Shown piece after piece: positions 1-14,300 of a stretch of DNA of 64,000 bases; position 1 is the stretch's first letter; each line of letters starts with the position of its first letter. This DNA is from Haliotis asinina (taxonomy: Eukaryota; Mollusca; Gastropoda; Lepetellida; Haliotidae), in NCBI RefSeq assembly GCF_037392515.1, contig NC_090290.1, forward strand, positions 2,551,978-2,615,977, given 5' to 3'. The position numbers were made by a program, and so were the translations under genes. A model generated the notes under the pieces. The model was not told where the DNA came from. It searched no databases and saw nothing but the letters and a program-made list of their open reading frames with translations.

Positions 1-984
1 ATTATGTTTCCAGCTATCGCGGTCCTCTTAGTATTTTGCCGTGGAGTTATCATAATGTTTAAAGTAGGCGACACACGAGACCTCTTTACAAAGTTGTTGG
101 TGCTGTTGTTTGCTTAGTCAGTCGTACAGACCCTGAAGTATAAACATCCAAGAAAGCCCACGCAAGTCTAGAAAATGTGGCAAGTGTAGATTTCCATAGC
201 TTCTGAAAATGAAGAAAGCCTAAAGCCTCCATTTCATTGTATTATTTTTTTCACTATGAACGTTTTTAAAGTAAATTATGTTCACTTCAGAGACTAGCTG
301 TTAGTCTACTGTTTGCGTCACACAGAGCATATGAACATGGGTTGTTTAGAATTGAGATAGTGGTCGCCAAGGCTTCCGACCTGTACAATCGTATGTAATT
401 TTTTGCTGAGGGACAATTATATCGGGATATCCCCTCGAGGTAATCCATTTCTGTAGTTTACCGTACAGAAGTAGAATCACAGCGTACACAAACACCATTG
501 ATAATGTACATCACTCGTCGCCAGTATGAATCTTATGTAAATGATGGGTTTTCCAATTTCGGCGTATATAATCTTATGCGACAGGCCGGACAACTCAATA
601 ACTTTAAATAATGTAGTGTCCATTTTGTGCCAGAACCTGGACAAAACCCACCAGAGTGTAGACCAAAATATATCAATTATCTTTCGGATGTTTTGTTATG
701 TTTTCGAGTGGTTGTACGTATACGATCCTCAACAAATGTTTCACACGGTACTCAGTTCATAAAAAGTATGAGTTAAAAGTGATTGCGTAATGTTGGTTTA
801 AGGGCATTTTTTAAACATCATACCAGTTGAACTTTGGGAGAAAGCCAGATGTTTAAAAACTATTAATAGTACTTGTGAGTTACAAGTGAATTAAATTACT
901 GATGTAACGCTATTACATATTCACTCATTTTCTTGATTGATTGGTTTAACGATGAAATTCTGATATCTGTAAGTACTCTCTTTT

Positions 985-1125
985 GGACCTGAGTGCCCCA
1001 CGACAATGGCGTGTGATACGATGACACGTGTCAACCAAATCACTGAGTGTGACAACCCAAGCCCGCTAGTCGCTTCTTGCGACTGTTTACCGAAGGCCAA
1101 ATCTAACCCGGACCATCACGGGCAT
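985..1125 (-). mobile_element. SINE family A, partial
   Basis: CGATGACACGTGTCAACCAA, CCCGCTAGTCGCTTCTTGCG and CTAACCCGGACCATCACGGG match the promoter-side half of the family. Confidence 0.55.
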
Positions 1126-3019
1126 GCACTATGTACAGAGAGGTAACCGCTCCTTCCTCGACTCTAGATGACGCGGACTGAATACGTGTTCAATTGAAAG
1201 ATCTCGTTAACGTTGCTTTATTCCGGTGTTATTTATACTCCAGGTATCAATTATACTCCAGGAATAATTAACCTGACCACTGTAAAACTTCCATAAAACA
1301 CTAATTACTTGTTGATAAAAACTACAATGACAAGGCTCAGGTAATGTAAGATCATTGATTGTTATCCACACATCCTCTTGTGACCCTTCCAAGCACAATT
1401 TGACTTAGCGGCCAGAGAGTACACCATCTCGTTACGTTGTGGAAAGCTGATATACAAAATGCTTCAGCCTCACACACGTTTGTAAAAGGTAAACATACCG
1501 TTTAATTATGTGTAAAATGCATTCAAGCACGTTCAATAAGGATGGATGCTGACACAAGACCTCTACCATGTTTGAAAAGTAAATCTGAGCCGAAAAATGC
1601 ATGTTTACTGATTCTCAAAGACACGATGTCTAAGGTGCCCATTAACAGTTCACAATTGTGCCATGCTTTCTGTATTTTCCCTCTGACGCCAAAGTAAAAC
1701 CAGGTATAAATATTTCTTGAATGCTGACAGAAGCACACCGGTTATATTTATCATTACTCAACACCGAGAATAAAAGCGTAGGTTATCTGTGAGCAAAATG
1801 TCCATTAAAGTTTATATTTTATTCATGATGTTGACTGTTTTCCGTCTGACAAGTTTCAGGAATGACAAAGTGTCTACTTTCCTCGTGTCGGAGGGGCGGA
1901 AGTCAAGGAAAGGCTGACCTTACAAAGAAAAGGAAATTACTGATAACAAAAACATGTTCCCCAAACCCGCTAATGTCTTCCAGAAAATAATAATATGCAC
2001 CAAAAATTCCCATATTTTAAATGTATAAATGGAAATAGCTCAAAAACAGACCCACTTACCTGAATTAACACCTGCCTCCCCCATATGACGGCCGAGATAA
2101 TCTTTCAGATTTACGTGGTCTCATGTAGCTCTGTCCGACACTGGAGAGAGGTCACCCAACTGTGGTAATACATGACATGAACGAGTGTGGTATTTTCCCT
2201 GCAGGAGATTAACGTCGCCCGGCGTTTGGTTCTGTTAGTGTCGACAGGAAAAACTGATCGACTTTAACTTGAGTTCCGTGCTACAGCTGGGAGTTATTGA
2301 AAAACCGGAACATTTTTAGGAACTGGTTTGATTTCGAAGTGTAGTCATTTATGTCGAAGTCATTAATTAGCGATATGAAGTAGCAAGTAAAAAGAAAATG
2401 ACCGCCTACTTGGTAAAAACAAAAACAAAAACAAAACAATAAATACATAAACAACAATAAAAAAAAATTAAAACAAACAAACAAAAACAACAGAAAACAG
2501 TCAGTCTGAATGAATACCACTGTAAACTAAATGACGTATTTATATAATAATATATAAATTCACTGATTTGGTTCATTATGAATGTACGGCATATGCTCAA
2601 ATGTGTTGTTTTTTCTCAAGTCACGGGTAGCTGTTGATGGTGACCCTTTACAGCTCAAATTTAAAAAAATAATAATAATTTGAAAGATTTGTGCCTGGTG
2701 CAATACTAGTGATCAGTGTTTCAAAGTCGACGATCTTCGAATCGGTTAGTATCCGTTTATAGTCATGTATTCTTTGTGTCCCGAGTATGGCACATGATCA
2801 TAAGGGTAAATTCGTGATTTAATTCTGGACTTATCCAATTTTAGTTTGACAAAAGGATGGATGCATTCTGCTCAGCAATCGCGACGCCATAAATTAGAAC
2901 TAAACTGCTTGGTTCACAAAAAAGAGAGAAATTCAGGCAATTGCCGAAAAAGCATTGCACAAAGAAATCGTGCGTTCAAAAGAGGTCTCTTGCTACTTGA
3001 TGTGCATGTGACTTGAACG
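1126..3019. other. No gene recognised
   Basis: AT-rich DNA with an A-rich run at 2416-2490. A strong donor-like CAG|gtaagt on the minus strand (2062/2061) follows a short Met-started frame (MGEAGVNS), which might be a first coding exon of a gene running leftward, but no second exon is visible. The 1-984 stretch holds nothing I can support either. Confidence 0.4.
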
Positions 3020-4127
3020 ATGATTTAAATTTCGAATAGACACCATGTTGCAACTATCTCAGTGACGTCAGTCTGGAGATAGAGGTCTCAGGTGGCAGCT
3101 ACCTCTGCCATCTGCTCGACGCGGCTTAACTGTTCCGATGTCGGAGGTTACGTACCGCGTTGCCATAAAATCGCGTTGGTTTTGCTTTCATCATCGACCC
3201 AGATTAGCCCAGCTGATCAACAGCGTAGACATCAAACATCTGTAATCGCTCAAGACCCGTCTTTTTATCTTTACTGCCCAATCCACGATTTTCGTTTAAA
3301 GTCTTCTTTTGTTATTTCCGTTAGAGATTTTTCATCATCGATGTTCACGAAGTTACCTACCGCCAAAAGTTCACACATGTTCTACTGTCCCTACAGTTTC
3401 ATTAAATTGTACCGTCTATTTCAAAGAACTTGATATCGAGCTGCACTTAACGATACAATATTATCGACTGCCGCCATTGTTAGTTTCAGGACGGAAACTG
3501 TCCGTGTTCAGGTATCATTACATCCGATATTGATTTAGCCTGGTCTCCGGTGATTACACTTGCTCTTTATCAAAAGCTGTGTGGGAGGTGTTACAATATA
3601 CCAGGACTGAAGAAAGATATTAACATGTTTCATGTTAGATATTTAGAGGTCTTTTTAAGATTCGAGGTATAACAAACAAAGACTTACGTTGTAATTCCAG
3701 TCTTTGGACAATGTATTCGCGAGTATTAATCGTAAATCATATTTTCAGTACTCAGTTCGGACATAAATGAATACTTGATAAGGTGGTAAGTTGTTTCGAC
3801 TTGTGTGTGCTCATGCTGTTAATCACTTATTGATATTGATGAGAAATCCAACGAGTAGTGTTCGTGGGTCATTATTAAATATTCACCTGCTGATTGAGGT
3901 GTCAGGCTTCTACCACCGGGTGTCATCATGATGTGTGTGGAAGCCTCGAAGCAATCGAGGTGTCAGGCATGATTTCAAGGCTTTGAACAAGAGAATGCCA
4001 GGTTTGTTAAAACTTCCTTAGCACAGTACACTTCCTGGTTCTAAAAGGGCCCTCGGAAAGGACGGATCATCGTAGGATCTGAACACACAGATTTACAAAG
4101 TTTGGTAATAACACAAATCCTTGATTT

Positions 4128-7100
4128 TTTTTAATTTACAATTTTTTCACTCATTTACAGGTACGGTACTTGCTGTCAAGTACATATTTTTTAATGGTTT
4201 GTTCTATAGTTTTATGGCGACATGGGCCAGTGAAAAGCTTATTTGCGCCCAGCACATTGACTTCAGTTAAACAACAACCGTATGTAACTGCATTGTAATT
4301 TCAAAGGGAATCGTTTCATTAATATAAAAGAAACGGCAACAGTATCAGTATTACTTTAGATAGTTCAGCATATCGAATAAACTCTGCTTAGTGTTACGGA
4401 TTAAAAACCTTAACAAACCACTTCCATTTGTGAAAGACGAAATACTTGTTCATTAAAAAAGCAGAAGGGTCATATGACAGAGTGTTAAAATGTTTTAAAA
4501 CCATAGATTTACATCTAGAGCCTGTCTAGATAAGATAATACTATCCAGAAGACGAGACAAAATCTAAAACTGCCCGTTGCACAGACCCATATATGATATT
4601 GGGGCCGAAAACTGTTTCTAATGAAAATGCATCATCAACCTCAAGTACAGCATTTCTGAGATTGTGTTGTATGTTATTGTGCCCTTCTGGCGTCTCCAAA
4701 TTGCAATGACCACATTTAGAAGAAACTGCCTTGTCTATAATACTCCTGCAGTCATTCAGCCCACAGTATCTAAGTCCAAGTCGTGAAAGAATAACCTCAT
4801 CACACCTTTTACGACGACGAATTTTATGACCAGCTTCAAGGATGGTCTAAGTTTGTGCATATGTCCGGTATTCCCTGTATCCCACATCAGTTGCCAGTTT
4901 ATTGTAACAGATTTCGATAACACATTTTCAAAATCTTTGGGGACTGGTTGAAATTCAGACAAATCAACTTGAGGAAAATGTAATGCAGATTTGTCTAAAT
5001 TATCTGCCATCTCATTCCCATGCATTTCCATTAGCTGGGACCCACACAATGTAGCATGCAATGTACTTCATGTTTAAAGACGTATCTAACTTTAATATCT
5101 CATGGACAATGTCACCTCTAGATCCATTTGCACCAGCTTCTATGGCTTTGATCACTGGTATGGAATCTGTAAAGATGATTGCTACATTTTATGATCATGC
5201 TCATCTACCCACCTCAATGTTTGTAAAATGTTCAGCTGCAAAAACAGAAAGATAATCAGGGAATCTGAAGACCTTACCGATCGATATATTGGGACTTCAA
5301 AAAGCCCCAGCAGTACGACCATTTGATGTCTGTTTCGATGTATCTGCGTATATGTGTGCTAAATTAAAATAATTTCAGACAGAAAGTCTTGGGTTATCAC
5401 TTTTATTATGTTTTGGTCCATTCTCTTATTCACTATTGAACTGAGTTCATAATTCAGTCCAGGTTTCAATAGAAGCCACGGTGGTGTACGGGAGGAGCAG
5501 GAGGATCAACTACGTATTTGCTTTTTCCCAGCTGTCATTCCACCAGAACTTTGGGGAGAATGCCGCTTTCTTACCAGACGATTTTCCAATGGACTCTTCT
5601 GCAATCCTGATTAATTGTTTGGTGATATTTTCATTAGACGTATTAACATCACCATTTATTAGATCGGATGTAACATGTTCAGCACACATGCTAGAAAATA
5701 CTGCCAGTGCGCAATTAGCCTTCTTGAATTTCCACCTAGGTACACTATCACAAGAATCACGCTATGGTCGGATCTGAAATTCAGTAAAAACTGGAAAATG
5801 GTAACAACCTAACTCACCATCCTGGTATACATCCCAGTTACACTAACGAGCTATTGGTGGTGATATCATTGATAGGTCTAAGGGAGAAAAGGTCCATTTG
5901 TCAAGAAACATGCAGGTCATTTTACCATCGTTTAAGAGGACAAGATCTGCCTCATCTAAAACTGTTCAACAATCTGGCCATTATAATCCGTCTTGTTGCT
6001 TTCCCAAAGCATCTTATGACTTTTTAAAGTCCGCACATATAAAATAAGGGCCTCCATTGGGATCAAGTACCTTCAGATATTCATCTACGTTTGGCTTACC
6101 TGTATTATAGATATTAACAATAGTAATAACATTGTCTTCATCATAATAAATCTTTATTGCGTTAGCCTCATAAACCGTTTCTGGTAATTTATGAACCTGT
6201 TACGACAAATCAATCTTAGCAAATATAGCACAGCCACCTCTCCGAGGATGTTTAGTATTCGGATTGCTGGTTAGTCTATTCTGATGAAGACCAAGATAGC
6301 CATTAATTCTAAAATGACTCTCTGGTCATAGGAATGCTTCCTATACACAAATAATATCAGGCAGTGGTGTCCTGTTTGATAGAAAATGTTTTAAATTATC
6401 CCTATGTACATTAAGACTTTGAGCATTCCATTGCATTATAGCAGGAAATACTAAAGCCTTATCCATCAGTCATCTCAATACGTATCGCCTTCAACAGATC
6501 ACGAGGAACATCGATGTGAAGATGTATTTTTGCCGCCGACACAAGACGACTCATCTGTTCCTCCTTGGTTGTTGCATTAAAGCATCCTGAATGCACCTCA
6601 AACAAGAAAGCTTAAAAGGTTTGAGGAGAAGTACTGGGGAATGGAATGGCTACTTGTCGACAGCTAACTTGAGCTGTATCAGTTGGATTTGATACACTCT
6701 GGCTTAAATCAGACTCACGTAACTGAGCTTTACAGTTACCGTTAGGCTTAGACCCTGATCTAACTGTAGAGGGAACAGGACAGATTTCAGCTGGTGATTC
6801 CGAGGTTTGTACTGACACAGATCGAGATTTCTGAGCGGTGGTTACAGAGACTGCAAAAGTTTGAGTTGGAGTGGACAGTATTGGACAGTTTTCTCGCTAC
6901 TCCTACCCTTTGCACAGATACAACCTCCTTGTATTTCTTACACCCATTGTAGGCAGCGCTGTGTCTACCGTTGCAACACTTGTATACATTTTCTGAACAA
7001 TATTCTACATTATGCTCACCACTGCACCTTGGCCATACAGACTTTTTACTTTTACATTGGGATGAGACATGGCCAAACTTCTGGCAGTTGTAGCATCTAT

Positions 7101-7698
7101 ACAGATGCACACGAAAGGATTGATAATACATCCTAACACGTTCAGGTAAATGTGGGGTTGCGAAGGTAGGTAGAATGGATGTAGTAAGTTCTTTTCTTTT
7201 CCTGCGCAAAGGTCTTTGGGCACATTTGACCTTTTGACTCTTCAATTGTTCAACTATCTCAGCCTCAGTTACATCTTTGTCAACATTGTAAATAACTCCC
7301 TTGGATTCACTCAGGGATTTTTGGACATAACTCTTGACACGAACACGCAGATACACGCTACATTCATTGCAAGGTTAAGTTGCTCGGCAGTCCTACAATG
7401 TATCACTAAATCTCCCTTTTCCAGTTCTTTTATGCTCCACGTCGCCAGTGTTTGTTTTTTTGTTTTTTTATTATTATCATTGTTATTATTATTTTTTATT
7501 TATTTATTTAATGAAAATCCCGAGCCAAAGCAATTAGACTCAAGTTTGTCAAACGTAATCGTGGGTTAACAGAAGTAAAAATGACAACAAATTTAATAGG
7601 TAATGACGAAGTAGCCTCTTTTACAACTTCAAATTCACTTGTAATAGTGTATCGTTTTGCTTAGATATGAACCAGGTCCCAGCAAGTAACACATCCTT
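4128..7698 (-). mobile_element. LINE (I/Jockey-like, with RNase H), internally deleted, with target-site duplication
   Basis: Minus-strand order: ORF1 part with CCHC zinc knuckles (about 7356-6790; CYNCQKFGHVSSQC and following Cys/His clusters), endonuclease start (about 6440-5800; MQWNAQSLNVHRDNLKHFL, later a VITIVNIYN-type strand), a stretch before the expected reverse transcriptase (5770-5470), then an RNase H end (about 5400-4756; GNEMADNLDKSAL). The reverse-transcriptase core is missing: endonuclease-side sequence runs almost directly into RNase H, and frames carry several stops. It is flanked by a 16-base repeat, CACAAATCCTTGATTT at 4112-4127 and CACAAATCCCTGATTT at 7699-7714 (15/16 identical), and the 3' end is A-rich (plus-strand T run 4125-4132). 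The second duplication copy has the empty site near 18337-18352. Confidence 0.8.
6787..7356 (-). CDS. LINE ORF1 fragment with zinc knuckles
   Basis: A 189-codon open frame inside the LINE encodes a nucleic-acid-binding ORF1 part: YYQSFRVHLYRCYNCQKFGH opens a CCHC knuckle, followed by further Cys/His clusters (SVWPRCSGEHNVEYC, CCNGRHSAAYNGC). This arrangement is typical of ORF1 of I/Jockey-type LINEs. The first Met is not necessarily the true start, because related sequence continues upstream in another frame to about 7450. Confidence 0.6.
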   Translation of the reverse strand: MYLRVRVKSYVQKSLSESKGVIYNVDKDVTEAEIVEQLKSQKVKCAQRPLRRKRKELTTSILPTFATPHLPERVRMYYQSFRVHLYRCYNCQKFGHVSSQCKSKKSVWPRCSGEHNVEYCSENVYKCCNGRHSAAYNGCKKYKEVVSVQRVGVARKLSNTVHSNSNFCSLCNHRSEISICVSTNLGITS

Positions 7699-8264
7699 CA
7701 CAAATCCCTGATTTGCCTGGCCAGGTCACAGTAACTTCAGTGACACAGAAGTAACATCAGTGACCGTGATGATGGACAACCAGCATAGCATACAAGAGTG
7801 TGTATCATGTGCATGAAACAAAATATCCAACCAATATTGCGTGGACTGTGAGATTCAACAACACATCTTTAAATAATCAACGCAACTGAAGCTGTAATAT
7901 TTCAACATGCAATTTTTTTCCTCGTACCAACATCATCAATTTCTGCTGAAGGTCGAATACAATTTGTTTCCAATCGATGGCAAGCTCAAGCTATGGTGCT
8001 ACTGCAGATTGCATCCTTTGAAATTCCATTTATGAATACCATTCACTGTTTGATTTTACCTTGTGATTCATTTGAAAGATGACACATACAAGACAAAGTA
8101 AGATCACGAGAGACTCATTACATTAATTCAATTCGGAAACAATTTTGAATGGAGAGAGGATGTGTCGGTTTTGTCAACGACAGTGTGTCAATACACGTTG
8201 AATAGAGAATGCGAAGACTTTGTGTCACTTTTTGACTCCATTCTTAAGTCTGTGAGATCCGTGA

Positions 8265-8840
8265 GGCAATATTGCAGCCATATCGTGACGAGAACGATTA
8301 ATTACAGAAAGACAAATGAATTAATAACACATACGTTGTAAAAACCTGTCAACGATGGACAGTAAAACTAACTAGAATATCACAGAATATAATGTAAAAC
8401 TAGTAATGAGATCTAAAACAATGTATCTATAGAGGACAGTACAATATAAAAATGGGCTATAGGTTGCCAACAACTAAAGGTAGATCACCATACTAGGGAC
8501 CATGGGGACTTACAGTACCTTTGCTTCCTGCATGGACCCTAGCTGGATTTACAACATCCCTTCAGCTGTTAGCAATTTAGAGAAATCTAGCCATACAGTT
8601 AAAAAAAACACTTATTCTACGATTAAAAAACCTGGAAAAATTAAATATACATCAAATGTTTTTGGACTTAAGTACCTTCTCAGGAGGACAATTATTTTAC
8701 GGTACTTCAACCCCCTTTGAGGGTACAGCCACTAACGATTTGAGTTACTGTTTTAATCTTCCAATCATAAAATATTTATCTATTTATAATTCATTCAACA
8801 AATCTAATTCCTTTAAAAATGCAATAATTAAACGGATCAT
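8265..8840 (-). mobile_element. LINE 3' end, 5'-truncated
   Basis: On the minus strand this matches, block by block, the last codons and 3' untranslated region of the LINE at 61.98-63.50 kb: the end of RNase H (8838), the GTCCTCCTGAGA block (about 8680), the CCCCATGGTCCCTAGTATGG block (about 8500) and the tail CACGATATGGCTGCAATATT (about 8270-8290). It is absent from the equivalent place of duplication copy 2, so it inserted after the duplication or was lost there. Confidence 0.72.
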
Positions 8841-11144
8841 GAAGTAACTGATTATACAATACCTCATGAGGTCAGATCACACACTTTGGTCTCATTTGCT
8901 ATACGATGTTTGTCCATAAGACTTACTTCCGTGTCAGAACGTCGGGGTTCTGTGCCCCAGATGCTTCTCCTTTTCATTTTCTGATAATAGTTATTAACAC
9001 GCAAAAGCGGACAACGGATTATCAAGTTTTTATAACGACATGCGTTACGAAAAACTACAAATATTACAGACTAACTGTTCCTAACTATTAACCCGTCAAA
9101 GGTCACACTGATAACAAGGATCGGACATAGTCCTGGACCAGTGCCTCAAACTCCCACATGTAACTGCACTCACGACAGTCCATCCATCCCTCGGTCCAAC
9201 GAAACGACATAATTTCAAGTTTGCAGTAACATCGTTAACATGTGTTTTATCTTAGAACGCGAATATCTGCGATAGCTATAGTAGATATTTAATACTGATG
9301 TCCTGTTAATAGAGCCACATTGTTGGTGCTTCTGATAGTTGTTCTTATGCCACACCCGTTTACGTAAGGCTTCTTCTGGCACTTGCGCTTAGGAGTTTAC
9401 CTACTGCTGTGTCATCTTAAACCCTTAGTAGTTCACAGACTACGTAACTGTAACATGACCAACGTTCACTTACCGATACCTGCATGGAGACAAGCCACCA
9501 GAGGATGGATATTATGTATGAGAGGAAACAAACACACCGAGAGGTTCACATGTAAATGTAAATCATCTATGGCCTCCAGAAGCAACCAAAACCAGACCAA
9601 ACTTACATACACTTCTGGGCTGTTCGTAGTCATTCCATTGTGTTACCATGCAATTCATTTGAAATTGACATTTAGACTTAAAGATCCATGTTTGAGTGAC
9701 GATTATGCCAGGAACGATCAATGTTCACAGTTATCCGTGGTCACGACTAATTTCAGAAACTTTTCAAATAATCACCCGTGTTTACAGTTACCGTCGAAAA
9801 GTCTAGAGACAAGGGACACGGCCGCTCCACATAAAGCAAAGCTCACGTTATGCCTCTGTAGTTCCTATTTGAAAATCAACAAACGTTACAAATTATTAAC
9901 TGACTACGAAACACATCATGACTTCAACTGTGCATGCTGTCAGTATAAATGTTCACATTTTATACCCAAGGATCAGTTTCTGTCGCTTCATATGTGTGTC
10001 GTAACAAGATAACTGTCAGGGATGCTTGAGGTATTTCTGAATTACAATGAATCCAAAGCGACATTGATATGGGTTTGTTTCTAAACAAAACACTCAATCT
10101 GTAGTGTATGGAATCGCTGTGTTATTGCAGTGTCGCTTCTTTACACATTGTACATGCAGACACATTGCAATGGGACATACAGTGAATTTGAAAACTATCG
10201 CGTTTTCCTTCTTTGTCGTCATCTAGTAGAATTAAATAATACCATGCAAAGGGCAACAATCCGACGCGTGGCCAGTATGTCATAATGTTTTGTTCTTTTG
10301 TCGTAAGCATGGCCCTTTTAGAATTCCATAGTATGGTTTGATATGCGGTGTGTTCATGCTGTAATCCCGTACCTTTGTAATTATCTAGAAATTACCTTTT
10401 CATTTGAGCCGCTTAAAATGTCAAAGGTGACAATCATGTTTACCACAATATTGAAAATGCTACAAAAATCCATAAAAAAATTGACATAAAATAAGCACGA
10501 CATTTGCACTCGACAGGCTGCATGTCCTTCGGTTACCTGATAACATAAATACATTGCTTCTGTTAGAATACGTAAGTCACTGTTACGTAACGCGGTGACA
10601 CCGACATGTGTCTTGTATATATTACATGGATGTTACATATATTACATGTCTGACCAATGCAGCTGTTAAACTGATTGAACTACAGATGAAGGGAATGAAC
10701 GATTGGCTCCTGTTCCGTGTGCCAGGTCTGTGAGGAAAGAAACGAGAGGGATGTTTGTGTATAAGGTAATATATCCCCCCTTAATTCTTCCCAATTTTGA
10801 AATAATACATAAAGAGTGTACAATTCGACTTCTAGTTCAAGGGATAGATCATCTTGAATACATTGTCTGAAAAGAAACTATAACCCAGATCACAAAAAAA
10901 GTTTACAAAAGGGTATCGGCCATGTTACACAGTTCGATGGAAAGGTAGGAAAGGAAGTATGGAGAATTTGGACCAGGATAATTTAGGCAGTGGAAAGTTA
11001 TACAGGTAGGTGGGGAGAGCATAGATCCCAGCGATGACGTAGAAGGCGAAATTCTAGGGAAGATGCAGACATCGACAGAGGAATATTGATCAAACAGGAA
11101 AGGCGAGAATGTTGAGGGTGGAGAAGAGGAGGGTTAGAGTAGAT

Positions 11145-11305
11145 TGCGTTTAATACCGCACTCAGCAATATTCCAACTATATGGAGGCTGTCTCTAAATA
11201 ATCTATATTATAGATCCACACAATTGGCATATGATAGCATGTGTCTCCTCGCACAAGAAGCTTAGGTTGCTGAAGACCAGATCTAACCCAGATCTTCATG
11301 GGTCG
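11145..11305 (-). mobile_element. SINE family A in duplication copy 1
   Basis: CGCACTCAGCAATATTCCAA, CTATATGGAGG and CCCAGATCTTCATGGG match the family. A matching, more worn copy lies at the equivalent place in copy 2 (20845-20975), so this insertion is older than the duplication. Confidence 0.6.
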
Positions 11306-14300
11306 AGGAAAATTTATACCACAAGCGCAACAGGAAGCAAGTAGTCCATAAACTGTTAGATCTAAGGAAGATACAGCCGTGGAAGATGCACAGTAGTAGT
11401 AATTAAAGAGGTTTTGAAATGTAGACCAATGAAAAGTTAAAAAGTAGAGAAGGGTCAAAGTAAAGTTTCACCAGAGGTAAGGAAGGAGTCGAGACAATTG
11501 ATTTATGGGGAAAGGTGGGGGAACGTTTTACCAAAGGAAAGCCTGGTAAGGAAAGCTGCTGTCCAATCTTGTTTCCTTCTCAGTTTGTCGGGAACGCCAT
11601 TAGCACCGGAGCCAGAATAATATAATACACGTATCACCATTTGGGGTACCGAAAAACTTGGAGTTAAAAGAAAAGGCATGAAGTTCATTTTTGCCCCACC
11701 AGTTGAGGGTGATCCGATAACCGATAGAATAAAAACTAGGATTTTAATAACATCGAAAGCATAGTGTCTCTCTATTGAAAGCATTTAAAAAGCTGTATTT
11801 GGGGGAAACATTCCCGTGAGTGAGATTTACACGTAACTTACAATGATACATGCGAATGGTGGATGGAATATATGCTTGATGTGAATGTAATTGCTTTATT
11901 CTTTGGAGCAAGAGTGTGAGTCATATACTGACATGAACATTATTCCACATATACAAAAAGAATCGAATCATATGGAATTGTACTCGATCAGTTGTGTTTA
12001 CAACAATACTCTTACACAGTTAAAAACGGTTTTTCATAAGGACATCATACATTTCATAGTCTTCGGGTATTATGTTGGATTAATGCTGTGACCTGTCGCG
12101 TGCGATGCCTATTATAGTGTTTGGAAACCAGAAGCCAGCAGTTATCTGCCGCAGATTGTTTTGTTTTTGTTCAATGATGCCATATTGATCTTTTCCCTCC
12201 CCTGACCACTTTGAAGGCTGTGCGTTTGGCCGAGGGTGACAGCAGGGAAACGGATGAAGTCTTGTGTTTTCTCTTGGGTTTATGTCAACTGGTCACTGAT
12301 GCAGCAACAACAAAGGTTACTTAGTTCCATCTGAACACATTTAAAGAGAAGAGAAAGTTCATTTAACATCACGGCGTGTTAGTCTGACAACATACTAAAG
12401 GACGATTTTATTACAATGTCAGGGGAACTCACGTATATATTTCAGGGGGAAACACCACACTATGTTTAGGTAAATACAAATGTGTTGAAGAATGTTGCTC
12501 AGGGTCATTTAACCCAAACATGGAGAGTCTTACGAAACATGCAGTGGAACGGGCACAAAAACTGACTGTGTTTTCCTTTGGTTTATCGGATGTACAACTG
12601 ACCTGCATGTGCATGTGTTTTTGGTTTCACTACTATATTATAAGGATCTATAAACACAAACACACGACTTGACGGAATCATGGCAATGTTTCTTCTTTTC
12701 GTTTTGTTTATTTAAAAGTAGTTTTGTCGTATGTCCTTCGGAACACTGCTGGCACTTTTCCAGTCTCCCTCAACTCACACGTCAAAAATAACATTGTTCC
12801 CACTTTACGACACATATTAAACACAGTATTCACTCATGTACACATATAGTTACATATATATATATGCATTCATGGGTAGATGTACATATTTTTTTGTTCA
12901 ATAAAACAGGTTTGGTTTACAAGTAGGCATTTATAATTCCTTCACTTATGCATATGACTAGTGCAGTCGTATGTGAATATACACAATTTCAGTATTAACT
13001 GCATGGTATACTTTACAGACACAACATTATAACCATAAATCCATCTTCACCCGCCCATTTGACAATCGGAGACCTTACAGATTGGCATAACCTTTGCTTG
13101 CTTGTGTAAGAGGCGTTGAAAAGATCGATGGTATCATTATTGATCACTTATTAACATTACCCTGTACCATTACATGCAAGTGGCACTGACCACGTTGCTT
13201 ACATCATGTACACCGTCGACTGTCTACTAACCTTCTTCAGTGCAATGATGCAACTTATGACATAAATCCGCATTCTGCATGTGTCGTTGTTTCGTTTGAC
13301 GTATAATGCATAAGGGTGATATGTTAGCAGCTATTTATTTTGTTCTAAGAGGTTTTGCTTTACATCCATTTTCATTTTAAGTATTTCTGTAGTATAGACG
13401 CATTAACTTTGTAAATCAAAATATCGCTGAAATAGTCGTGATGTCCTCTTATCGCACTCATGATCTCGTCTCCATCTCGTCTGAAGTCTTGTATTATAAA
13501 GGCAGTGGGACCGTGCACCCAATGTATTCGCACCAATCCCCGGTTATCTTCGGACCTTTCGTTCTAATAAACAAGGGATACACGTCACCTCTTTTTCATC
13601 CCCTAAATGATCATCTGACAATGTTTAGAGACGCTCAAATTCTACAGGACGTCCTCGTCAAGCCCTCACGAAAAGTAAGGAAGTCCACCTACCACCCTTG
13701 CCTCCTACCGCTACGGATGTTAGCATCGTCAACTCTCCGTCTTGTCATGGAGAGGAAGGGTTAAAAACCTATATGAAACAAGTAATTGTCTTCACCTGCA
13801 ATGACGTGTTTAACAGACGACTGATATCTGTAGCGGACATCAACGCCGGCTTGATTCAAATCTTTTTTTCTTGATGGAACTGACTTCATGTAGAACTGAC
13901 GGACAGAGTGGCTGTTTTTCCCGAAACAGACATTGGCATGTAGTTGGATGAAGTCAGACGTTTTGAAAGCGTGGACACAAACAAGTAGGGACGATTGGGT
14001 ATTCAGCATGCATTGTCAGTCGCTGAGATCAGGCACACAGTATATTGAAGAAGACAGTACACAATATTCCAGTTTTCTACAGCTTTATATAGAATAAATG
14101 ATCGAATTTGAGAACTGTAGTAAGCATATACGGCAGGTAACAATCGCTCTCCTGCTAAGGGCGGCGACAAACTAAATATATTCAACTTTGGTCTTCCCGG
14201 AAGCATCAAGTATTGTATTTTGCTAAATGTACAGTCTTATTTTCTTGGTAAGATGGCCAATATTTGGATATTGATTGTTATTTCTTTTTCCAGGTTGCAT

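Noticed and set aside
2030-2095. Short frame MGEAGVNS before a strong donor on the minus strand
   Set aside because: A first coding exon is possible, but no downstream exon or family match is visible in 0-2 kb, so it is not called as a gene.
7216-7569. 117-codon plus-strand frame
   Set aside because: It is antisense to the LINE ORF1 and partly a T-rich tract.
9383-10012. 209-codon plus-strand frame, one of the longest in the window
   Set aside because: It lies in the large duplication and the sister sequence (19.2-20.4 kb) does not keep the frame; no domain is recognisable. Probably chance.
13438-13764. 108-codon plus-strand frame conserved in part at 22539-22754
   Set aside because: The two copies differ by frame-breaking changes and the shared parts look like ordinary duplicated DNA, not codon-constrained sequence.
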